In this document: in pieces, positions 24,846-35,216 of the stretch
How the letters are laid out: every line of letters begins with the position of its first letter
Numbering within the stretch: position 1 is the stretch's first letter
Source: Phlebotomus papatasi
Taxonomy: Eukaryota > Arthropoda > Insecta > Diptera > Psychodidae
Assembly (NCBI RefSeq): GCF_024763615.1
Contig: NC_077222.1
Coordinates: 37,510,001 to 37,574,000 of the forward strand
Reading direction: 5' to 3'
Length of the DNA stretch: 64,000 nt
Position numbers and translations under genes: made by a program
Notes under the pieces: model-generated
Seen by the model: the letters and a program-made list of their open reading frames with translations, nothing else
Told to the model about the DNA's origin: nothing
Databases searched by the model: none

Positions 24846-24888
24846 AACCCCAAAGGCTGATTATTCTGAAAAGAGTTTTTTAAGCAAA

Positions 24889-25095
24889 TAGGGTAAGTGT
24901 GCCAAATTTCGGCATATTTGCATGCAAGCGCCAAAGTCTTTAGTTTGAAATGTAAATATATTTAATAGAAATTGTTTTTTTTCATTCCTTCTACTTAAGG
25001 AGTGTTGCTTAGAACCTTGTAGACAGTTTATCAGTAGACAGTTTAGAACCTTGTAGACAGTTGTATGCAGCGACCGATATATTCAGCAGGGCGCA
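24889..25095. mobile_element. Left portion of a TAGGGTAAGTGTGCC element
   Basis: TAGGGTAAGTGTGCCAAATT, then TCGGCATATTTGCATGCAAG and AGTCTTTAGTTTGAAATGT, match (in reverse) 31130-31219. No matching right end is seen here, so it is truncated. Confidence 0.5.
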
Positions 25096-25410
25096 GGACT
25101 GTGCCAAAAAGGTGGCCTTATCAAGGATTTAAATCTGATTATCAATTTTGATTATTTGTAGACCTTATCTAGCTTACATCGATATATTTATTTCCTTTTC
25201 AAATTAAAAAAAAAAAAACAAAATTAAAAAAATCCAGTTCAATTGCTTCACACTATATAATAACAATGAAAAGTTTCATTTTGACAAAAAAAAATAGATA
25301 AGAAACTCAAAATAAAGTTCTAATAAATCATATTAAGCATAATAAGCTAATAATTTAAAGTATACTTCAATGAACAGAATGGGATATGGAGGAACATTCA
25401 GAAGAATGTA

Positions 25411-26693
25411 ACGCATGTCCACGATAAGATTGTTCCCAAGAATAATGCTTTAAAAATGAAGTCTACATAATATTACAAAAAAAAAATATTTTTTGATTTT
25501 TAATTCATTGTAGATTTATTAGATATATTAGTTTTTTTATTCAAGTGTTTGATTGGCGAAATCTCGAATCTTCTTCTTGAGTCCTCCCATCAAGTTCTGT
25601 ATAAGATCATTACCGCAGTTCTTGGTTGTTTCATTCCATTTTTTCTTAAAGTCCTCGATGTTCTCTACGCGTTTAACCTTCTTCTTCAGATCATATTTGA
25701 TAATAGCCCAATGTGTTGCAACTGGACGGAGATTTGGAGTGTTTGGCGGATTCATCTCCTTGAGTACATAACAAACGTCGTTCTCCTCGTACCATTCTTT
25801 GGTTGCTTTTGAGTCGACGACGACGCCAAATCTGGCCAGAAGATCGGGGGTATGTCATGGCATTTGTACAGAGGCAACAGGCGTTTTTGGAGGCACTCCG
25901 TGATGTAAATTGACGAGCTCATGTTGCCTTGCATGAAGAACGCCTTGCTCTGACGTCCATATGAGCAGATCGCCATCCAAACCATGTATATTTTTTGGAA
26001 ACTTTTCATAATTTTTGTACCTGTACTTTTTCTTACATCCTGTGCGAGACTTTCCGGTGTAATATTGCTGTCCTGGTAATTGTTTGAAGTCTCCTTTTAC
26101 GTATATGTTTCATCATTCATCAAGATGAACCCAATAAAGCCAGGCGTCATCTTATCGTGCAACCTTCGACCTCGTGTTTTAGCTGACTGACTTTGTACAT
26201 CCGTGCGATGAGGGGCTGCTTGGGCCTTAAAAGTCTTCAGTCCATTCCTCTGTTTGATTTTGTACACAAGACTGGGAGAACATTTAAGTTTTTTAGCCAT
26301 ATCCCCACAGATGTTGAAGGATTGTTCTTGTAGCGCATGATCATCTTTTTCTCCAAACCTCGATCTCCAATACTCCAATTTTTTCCACATCCATGTTTCT
26401 GGGCAGTGGTTTTACTGTCGAGGAATCGAAGAATCACCCTCCGGACGGTCTCGCGTGAGGTATTTGCGAGTTTTCCAAGGTCCGCGTAATTGATTCCAGG
26501 ATTTTTTTAGATATTTCTCTTTTGCATTATTATTTCGTATCTCAGTGACAAATGAACATAATTTGATGAGAGTTTCACCAAAAGAAAGGTAAAACACGTG
26601 TTGCAATGTTTACATACAATGAAAATGCGGAGCTAGTTACATATGTCATTAAAATATTAAATCATTTGGAACAATATTATCGTGGACGCGCTT
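25411..26693 (-). pseudogene. Decayed mariner of the DD37E (ITmD37E) type with transposase remains
   Basis: The 26-base terminal repeats (left ACGCATGTCCACGATAAG, right the reverse complement of AAGCGCGTCCACGATAAT) are flanked by TA on both sides and enclose 1283 bp, a typical mariner length. On the - strand the transposase is readable in pieces: an N-terminal helix-turn-helix region (KKLKCSPSLVYKIK), FILMNDETYT with the first catalytic Asp, FWPDLASS with the second, then after a frameshift near 25822 KEMNPPNTPNLRPVATHWA. Counting through the shift leaves 37 residues from the second Asp to the third catalytic position, which defines DD37E, but that Glu is Ala here. Stops and frameshifts confirm it is dead. 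Confidence 0.85.
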
Positions 26694-26802
26694 TAAGAAC
26701 TAATGTAAGACAATGATTTTAATATACTAGGCTTTATACTAGATGCCACTTCGACCAATATTTCGTTTAAAAAATATTTATTTTTTATTTAAAGTCTAAA
26801 TT

Positions 26803-26935
26803 TTTTCTCAGGGGGAGCTTATGGCTAAGTAGATGAAGTGCTAAATCTATGGCGCAGAGACCTCTGCACCATAGAGTAACCACAACCACACCCAGTGTTG
26901 AAAAAAAATTGATCAGCCGGATACATAGGTTCAGG
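26803..26935 (+). repeat. Possible second SINE-like repeat
   Basis: TTATGGCTAAGTAGATGAAG resembles an A box, with a GC-richer body (GCGCAGAGACCTCTGC) and GGTTCAGGTTCC at about 26929. The B box match is poor. Confidence 0.2.
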
Positions 26936-27102
26936 TTCCTTATCATGATCTAGCTCAGGGGTGAGCAATAATCGTTTGAAACCGAATAAATGTCAAAATT
27001 AGTTTGTCCAGGTTGCGTTTTGACCATTGACGTACAAAGTTTTTATTTAACATTTGTTCGGTTGCAAACGGTTCTTTGTCACTTCTGCTCGAACTGATTA
27101 CT

Positions 27103-27324
27103 TAGGGGAAACTGGGGCACCACTAAACACGGGGTACCACCAAACACTAATTTTTATTTCTAAACTACTTGGACTATCTCGATCTCGACCATTACTTCAA
27201 TGGACAAGCATCCCTATAGTGCCTATAAATTCCTATAGGTCTTATCCTCTGATATCCAATATCCGATTAAAAAATCGCAGTGTTTGGTGGTACCCCGTGT
27301 TTGGTGGTGCCCCAGTTTCCCCTA
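27103..27324. mobile_element. Family-C MITE, copy 3
   Basis: 222 bp with long inverted arms: TAGGGGAAACTGGGGCAC, then CACTAAACACGGGGTACC, mirrored at the right by GTACCCCGTGTTTGGTGG. The 190-codon frame that crosses it is a by-product of the palindrome. Confidence 0.88.
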
Positions 27325-29890
27325 CAGCACTGCCACTGTCCGGTCATACACTGATGGCTTCGTGCATCACTCTAGATTGGCTGGCTTATTCCACATCAGT
27401 GTATCTCTCATCTGGCCAACTCCGGACAACAGGACACTCTCAAACTCTTTATCATGTGCATCTGCCATGGTTCATCAGGAAGTCAACTAACTTTTGTCAA
27501 AACGCTTGTTCTGCTACACCTTTCTTGAATGGCGCATTTTTATTAAGGCTCTTCAAAACCAAATTTGTATTTTTAACATTATATATAAAATTTATTTGTT
27601 TTCTTTTTATTTTAAATAAGTTATAGACCCGCTTGATATCCCTGCTTTAAGTTACTCAAAATACTTGCAAGGTATATCGATCACGGTAGTTTCCTCACAC
27701 TGATTAAATGATAAGATAATTTAAATTTAAATTCAAATTCGTGTAATTGCCTGTGTCCTTGCAGAGTCAAAATTGAAGTTATACGTCTTCTTCGGCAAAC
27801 TTTTCCAAAAGGTAGAATAACTTTTAATTCTTCAAAGTAATATTTGCAGAGAATATGTAAAAGTTGCTTCATCTTGAAATACAATTGCAAATACATCAAT
27901 ATACATTTCGTAACACACAAAAAAATCTCTTTCAAGATTTTTTCCTCCTCGAGAACTTTTTTGCCATCTTTTTTTGGCTGGTCCCTCCACCCACTGATGC
28001 AAACAAAGGCGGTTCTTCTGTGAAAGCAAAATCACCCTTCTTCTGTCTGAGGAACCTCTCCATCCAAAGCACAAATTCACCCCCTCGTGCCCATGAATAA
28101 AAAGGTTTTCCCTTGCTCATGGGCTTCCTCTGGTGGAGGGGTAGAACCAGAGATGTTGCATGTGTTTGGATGATATTTCCCTCAGAATTTTCCGACATGT
28201 CCTCTTCTGTCTCTCTCTCGGAGGGAAAATACACCAATACAGCTGGAAAATTCTGCCATTTGATGGCATATATAGTGATGTGATGAGTGGCAGAATGCTG
28301 GATTCGCGCTTTTTCATCAAAATCGTTTGGCATTGTTCGATGGTGTCGTCTCAACGGTAGTCAGCTTTTTCTCTTTTTCACCTCTACTGATAATCTCGAG
28401 TTGTTAGGTATAGAGTAGAGGAACAAAAATATATATACAGAAAAAAAAACAGCTCAACAGGAAAGACAAATAAAAATATCAGAGGGATAGAGGCATATAG
28501 TTAGAAACAAGGAGGACTCAATAGGGGTGCACAAGAGGCAAAAGAAGTGGAGGAAAAAAATATATATAGAAGAAGGAGCAGGAAAAAAATATTCCCAACA
28601 CAGTCACACGATTCGTGGCCAGGCACACAATCACGGTGAAAACGCGAAGGAGAGGAAGATATTGAGAATTTTTCACCAAATAGTTGAATTCTTACCTCCG
28701 TTCTGAATGCATCCATCTCCCTGGTTCTGTGCCAGCGTGCTCTTGTCATCACCTACCCAGAGAAGTGCTTAACACTGACCAACGTAATTGCTGATCTCGC
28801 GCGCTCCCGCAAGACGCCACCACAAGATTGGATGCTGAGGCGAACAGGAGAAAAAGCTGCTGTGTAACCTTTCATTTGATTTATGACACGACGTACATCC
28901 AATTAGAGTTCTTCTCACAGCACAACCCAAGCTCAAGAGCTTCCGTTTTACTCGTGCACCCATGCCCAATACCCGAGATCACCTCAAATGAAGTCAGTAT
29001 CCTGATTGGGGCTCCTGAACTTACATACTCAGGAGACCCCACCAACACCGGAAATAACTCCCTCTCGTAAAAGAACAAAAAAAAAGTGCAAAACCGAACA
29101 AAGTGCTTATAAAGTAAGCAATTGTGCTCAAGGCATATTTTTGTGAATGATGTGTAATTTAATTAATTGCTTGTTAAAACACTAATCCGCGGAAAACTGC
29201 TGCTGCAAAAAAAAATAATTCGATGCACCACAGAACCTGAAACAAGACGTGACCCGTGCAAATGGTAATTTGAATTAACAAATTGCAGTGACTCTGTTTT
29301 GTTCAGCCGCTCCAACACATCTTCTCCTTCCTGCCCTTTCCATACAAGGTTTAGGGCAAGTGGTTTCACCCCATCGTTCACTATTTAACCCCAACACGCA
29401 TTATTTTTTAATTACTCTTTGGTGAAACACCTCAATGTGCGAATATTGCAGTTATTCACGCAATTTCCAACAGAACTACGTTTTTTTCTTTGGGCGTGCT
29501 CTCCCCTAAGCAAAAGAATCTACCAAGAGTGCCGCTAAAGTTCAGTACGAGCATCGCATATCAATTTATTTGACAGTAATTTAATGACGTAATTAATTAT
29601 TACAGAATTGTCGCCTCATAATAAATGCTGAAAGTATCGACATTTAACACTCAATTAATTACAATGTCATTAACCGTTTAATTGAATTTAAAGTGAAAAT
29701 GAAAACAATCTGCTGTAAAAACGCATTGACTGACCGTTAATTCCTTAACGTCACCGTAAAAGCTTCGGGGCTATAGTACAAGCCTAGCTCTTGTATTAAA
29801 TTAACGTATTATGAGATAAACTCTTATTTATTTTTACGCATATTCTGATTAATATTTTGAAATAATATAAAAATAAATAAATAAATAGCA
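27325..29890. other. Long unique-looking island upstream of apB, candidate regulatory DNA
   Basis: 27900-29400 is free of MITEs and more complex than its surroundings. A - strand stretch has ATG ATG near 28752 leading to MDAFRTE and ACGGAG|GTAAGAATT at 28695, an exon-like pattern without a recognised product. 29580-29700 has a cluster of TAATTA cores. Confidence 0.35.
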
Positions 29891-30107
29891 TAGGGGAAAC
29901 TGGGGCACCACCAATCACAGGTTAGCACCAAACACTAATTTTTATTTCTAAACTATTTGGACTATCTTGACCATATGCTTCAGTGGACAAGCATCCCTAT
30001 AATGCCTAAAAATTTCTATAAGTCTTGTCCTCAGAAATCGAATATCTTATTAAAAAATTGCAGTATTTGGTGCTACCCCGTGTTTGCTGGTTCCCCAGTT
30101 TCCCCTA
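29891..30107. mobile_element. Family-C MITE, copy 4
   Basis: 217 bp, ends TAGGGGAAACTGGGGCAC and CCCCAGTTTCCCCTA. The centre is nearly the same as copy 3 in the same orientation. Confidence 0.87.
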
Positions 30108-30326
30108 TAAGATTAAATTGTTATAAACGGTTACGGCGACTAAGGATTTAGGGATCAATCCAATTTTTCCCGTATGGTCCGAACAGTCAGCCTCTCAAAG
30201 TCAGCTAAAATCTGCCGATTGACAGAAGATACTGGAACTGCACCAAATTTCGGCCAGTTTGAAATTTCGCCCACATCTTTTGTTCCTCAAATTTCTATGA
30301 ATTTTTAGTTTTTGCATACTCTAGAG

Positions 30327-30551
30327 TACCGTAAGCCCGGGTGATTTTGTCCCCTGAGGGTGACTTTGACACCCTCCTGTTCGTTAGCCTTTCTTTATTT
30401 CTAGAACTTAAGGATGGTCTTTGCCAATCCAATCTACTATGTCTGATCAGTGACAACTATTCTTAAACATTAGAATTAAAGCTTATGAGCAGGAAGGGGT
30501 CAAAGAGGTATAAGTCAACCGCAGGGGACAAACTCACCCGCACTTACGGTA
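30327..30551. mobile_element. MITE with TACCGTAAGCCCGGGTGA ends
   Basis: 225 bp. TACCGTAAGCCCGGGTGA, then TTTTGTCCCCTG, is mirrored by CAGGGGACAAACTCACCC and GCACTTACGGTA. The 71-codon frame across its right part is incidental. Confidence 0.85.
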
Positions 30552-30861
30552 TTATATACAATGCAAAAAATAACAAAAAATGTAACTTTCATGAACGAGA
30601 TGATGCGCAAAAGACTTTGAAAGAATTCCGGAAGGGCAAGAAGAGAATGATGGTCGAAGTATTACCCAAAGCAATGTCTACATTTTTCATTTTAAAATGA
30701 ATCAAGAATGATTTTATAGAAAACAAAGACGATAAACTATCAAGGTTCAAAGCAACACTCCTTAAAAAGAATTAACAAACAATTCAATTCGTATTAACCC
30801 TTTAAGGGCAATTGTGTTACGGGTGACTCAAAAATAAAAATTTTTCAACGGCCATATACAG

Positions 30862-31071
30862 TTATACGGGCTTAAGACCTATCGCTTTGTTTTCTGGCTT
30901 AACTCCTCTAATTCCTCATCAAGCATGATTTTTTAGCAAACTGTTGTTTAGGATTGAATATTAAGGACAAATGATTCATTAGATTTTAAAAAATCAATAA
31001 AATTCCTTGTTATTAAGATTTATGAGACCATTGGGAACTGGGCTAAACCTCCAGTCTGAAGCCGGCATTAT
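30862..31071 (+). mobile_element. Family-A MITE, copy
   Basis: 210 bp; the words TTATACGGGCTTAAGACC, AGCATGATTTTTTAG and AACTGGGCTAAACCTCCAGT match the family in order. Confidence 0.8.
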
Positions 31072-31237
31072 GCTTTGCTATAAAATCTCGGAAAAAATAA
31101 TTTATTCGGACCCCCGATTTTTGACCCTCTCGTTTTCAAAGGGTTAAAAATATTACATTCCAAACTAAAGACTTTAGCGCTTACATACAGCTATGCCGAA
31201 ATTTGGTACACTTACCCTAAGGGAGTTTGCGTTTGCA

Positions 31238-31440
31238 TTATACGGGTTTCAGACCTGAGACTTAGCCATATGGCTTAACTGCTCTAATTTTAACACAATC
31301 AAGATTTTTTGGAAAAATTTGACTTGGTGTTGTTGACTTATAGTGTAAATTCTAAAAAAAAGCAATAAAATTGGTTGCTATTTAGGATTTTGAAACCGTC
31401 TGAAACTGGGTTAAACCTCTAGTCTGAAGACCGCTTTAGG
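31238..31440 (+). mobile_element. Family-A MITE, copy
   Basis: Starts TTATACGGGTTTCAGACC and ends AGTCTGAAGACCGCTTTAGG. It lies only 166 bases after the previous copy in the same orientation. Confidence 0.8.
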
Positions 31441-31529
31441 GTATTAATTAATACTCAGCTTTAGGCCTTATTTAGCCGTTATCTCTTATTCAAATCTTAG
31501 CGTTAAGACTTGAACGATATGTCTTAATT

Positions 31530-31766
31530 CAGGGGTGGAATGACAACTTTTCGACACTATCGAATCGATAGTATCGATAAATCTGTATCTGATAGATTAA
31601 GTGAATGCCGACTTTTTACGGATTGTTGTGCCGTTGATTGCGACATTCTTTAAAGAATGAGACTGTTGATAAATATCTGTATTAGTTACAGGAAGTGCAG
31701 CTATCGTTTAAATTTTTCAGAATCGACAGTCGATAGTATCGAAAATAAGTTATCATGTCACCCCAG
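31530..31766. mobile_element. hAT-like MITE (CAGGGGTGGAATGACAAC)
   Basis: 237 bp. The left CAGGGGTGGAATGACAAC mirrors GTTATCATGTCACCCCAG; both arms carry the word CTATCGA/TCGATAGTATCGA. The CAGGGGTG terminus suggests hAT, but the 8 bases on each side are not duplicates. A related fragment, CTCAGGGGTGAGCAATAAT, is at about 26955. Confidence 0.65.
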
Positions 31767-32553
31767 GACTGGATTTTTCATCATTCATAAATGGCAAATG
31801 AATGAACTTGTTAAATGCACCTCCTTATTTCACTTCCGGATATTGTACGAAGGGTAGAAGGTATAGAGATAATGATAAGTATTATTTCAGTAACGTTAAC
31901 GATTTAGAACTTAAGAAATGCAAAAAGTATCATGTGAAAAATTAGCTTATAAAAAAATATCAACAAAATATAAATAAAATCAGGTATTTTGGGTTTGCAA
32001 ATTGTTTAATTTTATCACTACTCTATTTTCTACACATAATGCAGCGTCGAATAAATTATTATTATTAGAAAAAGAACACGTGAGCTTCATTGAAATTAAA
32101 AAAAAAAATGAAGTTAGTGACAGCGGAGCAGCATAATCAAGAATACTGTTTTCTCAGTTCCATTTTAATAAAAAAAACACAATATTAAGCAGAGACACTT
32201 ACCCCAAAATAAAATTATCTACGCTGATTTTTTCTTTTGATTCTTAGTAATTTACTAAAGATGCATAGTTTTTGTGGGAAATTCAAAAGAAAAAATAATT
32301 AAATTGATTATATGATTTATACTGAACAAATTCTTCAAAATATTTACAATAATGCAACTAAAACAAAATCTAAAAAAATGTGAAATACTAAGCCGAGATG
32401 CAAACCAAGCAACCAAAAAAGCGTAAGAGAAGTTTAACAGTTAGAAAACTTTTGCAAAATTTTGAATTACTTTGAAAAATCAAAAATATTTAGTTTTCAT
32501 AAATTCTTTTCTTTACAGTTGTTTTTTTTAATTTTTTGCAAACAAATTAAACT

Positions 32554-32768
32554 ATTATACAGGCTTCAGGCCTAAGGCTTAGCCATATGGCTTATCTTCT
32601 CTAATATCTTATCAGTCAAGATTTTTTGGAAAATTTTACCTTAGAATTGGATTATTAAGGACAAATGACCTATTACATTTTGAAAAATCAATAAAATCGG
32701 TTGCTGTTTAAGATTTTGAGACCCTCTCGGGAACTGGCTAAACCTCTAGTCTGAAGACGGTCTTAGGG
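32554..32768 (+). mobile_element. Family-A MITE, copy
   Basis: TTATACAGGCTTCAGGCCTA to GTCTGAAGACGGTCTTAGGG, with the diagnostic GCTTAGCCATATGGCTTA. A short related fragment (GTGAACTGGACTAAATATTT) is at about 34418. Confidence 0.8.
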
Positions 32769-32994
32769 TCGAAAGGATACCTATTGGTTACTCTTTCTGC
32801 AGAATTTGGAATATGAAATTTCAGCTTCTATCCTTATAGAAAAAAGTAGTTTTATGAAAAAATAAACTCTGTAATCATTTTATAAAATACAGAAAAATAA
32901 ATTTCAACATTCTAGCGAAATTGCCAACAAATGTTTCCTGTAAAATAGGTGCTCTTTCGATCCTAAATATTTTGAAGATCTAAAATCTACATGT

Positions 32995-33168
32995 CTTCAT
33001 TTTTTACCTTTAAATGCTACCTTATCCTTACGTTCAAAGCTTCCTTACGTTTAAATACTTCCTGACGTCTCGTATTACTTTATTAACGGTTTCCTTTTTC
33101 TTCTATATGCTTCCAAGAGTGCAAGCTCAAAAGCATTATTGAGGATAAATAAATTAAATAAAAAAAAT
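32995..33168 (+). repeat. Second copy of the retroposon 3' end
   Basis: Shares CTTCCTGACGT-like words, AAGAGTGCAAGCTCAAAAGC and the ATAAATAAATTAAATAAA tail with 16371-16745. 5' truncated. Confidence 0.45.
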
Positions 33169-33809
33169 TAGAATTAAAAAATTGAAATCTCTAACGGAAA
33201 ATCAAAAGTCGTCTAAATTTTTTTTTAATTTATGCGTCAACGCGATGCAAATTGAGCAAGTGTAACATTATTGGAAATTTATTGCAATTCACTGTAACTC
33301 TTTTAAATACACGAAACTATCTGAAATTCCGCATCGATGATGTTTTTTAACAAAAAGAATTTCTCATTCTAGATATGTCAATTGGATATCAGATCACTAA
33401 TTGTTTAACGGTGAATACTAAAATATGCTCATAAAATCTAATTTATGAGCATTTCACATAAGTTTATTACCGATTATTGTCTATTCAATCTAACGTTTAT
33501 CTGGTTATAGCTGCAATTTTAGTCATGAAAATTACTAATTAAGTCATACAGCACACCATATCCCACAATCTGAGACATATACCTTTCTGCATATTAAAAA
33601 GAGAGTTGAAATTATTTTTATAGGACACAAAGCTAAAATTTTATCTTCAGATCTCATATTTATCTCAACTGTTTAATTTTGTAACAGACGGAATATTTAA
33701 AAATATTTTATACTGACAATAATTGATTTTTTAAGTTATTCTAAAATCGCTGCTCTAGCTTGTTTTTTGTTTTTGTTTTGGAAATTCTATACCTTTACGA
33801 ACTAGGCTA

Positions 33810-33957
33810 ATGCCCAGCGCACAATAACTTTTGTTTATAAACATGTTTCCAAAATTTCTTATGAGAGTGAGCGAGATAACTGGATCACGGTTTCATTCAC
33901 TCTCATAGGAAAGTTAAAAACATGTTTACAAAACAAAAGTTATTGTGCGCTGGGCAT
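33810..33957. mobile_element. 148-bp fold-back MITE with ATGCCCAGCGCAC ends
   Basis: ATGCCCAGCGCACAATAACT, then TTTGTTT and AAACATGTTT, are mirrored at the right for about 40 bases. TAATGCCC and GGGCATAATA suggest a TA or TAAT target. Confidence 0.85.
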
Positions 33958-34508
33958 AATAATCTTCGGGCCCGACTTAATGCCGCATTAAGGTCTGTAC
34001 TGTACATTAGAGAGAATTAGTCGAGACACCGAATTATAGCAAATTATGAATGAAAAATATTTTTAACAATTTTCTATTAAGTCGTTTCTTGATTGTAACC
34101 GTACTCTGTGTAGAACCACTCAGAGAAATCCGAAAAAGTTAAAATAACATGATATTTTTACACCCGAAAAGTGTTAAAGATATGAGGAAAAAAAGTTAAT
34201 CGCAGCCTCTTTTTTTCTCAGTGACATTACGTTCTTGAACCTGACCTCTCGTCATAATTACTTTTCAATTAACTGAGTGTTACATTTCTGTGAGCAAAAC
34301 ATAAATAAATTTAGCCAATAAAAGTCGAATCTGGTCAGTAATAAATCAAAAGTAGCAAAATCGTACATTCATAGCAATTGACTTAATAATTTCTTGTTGC
34401 TTTAAAATCCAGACCAGCGTGAACTGGACTAAATATTTAGTTTGGAGACTGCTTTACTGACCAAAAGTTAATATCTAGTGTTCAAAAATGTTTTTGGCTG
34501 AATCACTT

Positions 34509-34729
34509 TAGGGGAATGTGGGGCATTTTTGAATTGGAGTACCTTTCAAATAGGGATTTTTCTGTATTTAAATGGAACAGACCTTATCATAGTATGATTT
34601 AGCACCATAAACCACATGTGAAGATTAATTACATTGTGATAAGCCTAAATTTTTTTTTTTTAAAAAATAGGGGAAAGGAGCCAATTTCACAGGTACCCAA
34701 AATTCAAAGGTGCCCCATTTCCTCCCATA
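34509..34729. mobile_element. Fold-back MITE with TAGGGGAATGTGGGGCA ends, just upstream of apB
   Basis: 221 bp. TAGGGGAATGTGGGGCAT and ATTTTTGAATTGGAGTACC are mirrored by GGTACCCAAAATTCAAAGG and TGCCCCATTTCCTCCCATA. Confidence 0.8.
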
Positions 34730-34887
34730 TCTGCTATATTCATAGACAAATGCAAAGAAAACAAGTAATATCTGTTTGTAAATTCAATTAAATAAGTTTT
34801 ATTTAAACTTGATTTATCATTTGCATCGTACGTTTCAACAAAATAATAATATACGCGTAATTTATCATTTGTACAGGCCAATTACCA

Positions 34888-34894
34888 TATAAAG
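34888..34894 (+). promoter_or_regulatory. Possible TATA box for the apB-like gene
   Basis: TATAAAG preceded by CCAATTA lies 249 bases before the proposed start codon. The leader between them contains TAATTAATC at about 34991, a homeodomain-type motif. This would give a leader of about 220 bases. In AT-rich DNA TATAAA is frequent, so this is weak. Confidence 0.2.
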
Positions 34895-35136
34895 TGCATC
34901 GACTTGAGTTGAGTGAAAACTGATGATTTTGTAAGACATTTTTCATGCCATGATCAACCAAGTAAAAGGGGAGACAATGTTAAGGGAAGCATAATTAATC
35001 GGTGTGTGAGTCCTTCAAAGTGATGCCATCAACGTATAATTTAATTATTTAACATTGCTAAAGAGGTGGGAAAGACCATTAAAAATCAATTTTGAGCCCA
35101 TTGGCAAATGACAAGAACGGACAAACGGAAGGAGTC

Positions 35137-35216
35137 ATGCTGAAGGATCTCATGTCACCAGAATCCGCTTCGGCCGAAAATACCTGTGCCGGCTGTGGAT
35201 TGTCCATTAAGGACAG
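35137..35216 (+). CDS. ap: apB-like gene, coding exon 1 (N-terminus, start of LIM1)
   Basis: Encodes MLKDLMSPESASAENT and then CAGCGLSIKD, the first zinc-ligand pair of LIM1. It ends in phase 2 (GAC AG) at the donor GTGAGA. The N-terminus before LIM1 is only 16 residues, far shorter than in Drosophila Ap or vertebrate Lhx9, so either this paralogue is truncated at that end or part lies in an unseen upstream exon. ATG 35152 (M6) is an alternative start. Confidence 0.75.

Larger units (their letters stand above)
30226..31219. mobile_element. Element with TAGGGTAAGTGTACC right end, with nested insertions
   Basis: The right end AAATTTGGTACACTTACCCTA-like is clear. A diverged left end (GCACCAAATTTCGGCCAG) is at about 30241. 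It contains the MITE 30327-30551 and a family-A copy (30862-31071). The left boundary is uncertain. Confidence 0.5.
31767..35136. other. Intergenic DNA 5' of apB, with MITEs listed separately
   Basis: AT-rich. Outside the listed elements, no frame or domain is recognised. 34730-35136 is the probable leader/promoter side of apB. Confidence 0.4.

Noticed and set aside
27054..27626. 190-codon + strand frame
   Set aside because: It runs through the palindromic family-C MITE (27103-27324), whose copies elsewhere keep no frame; no domain.
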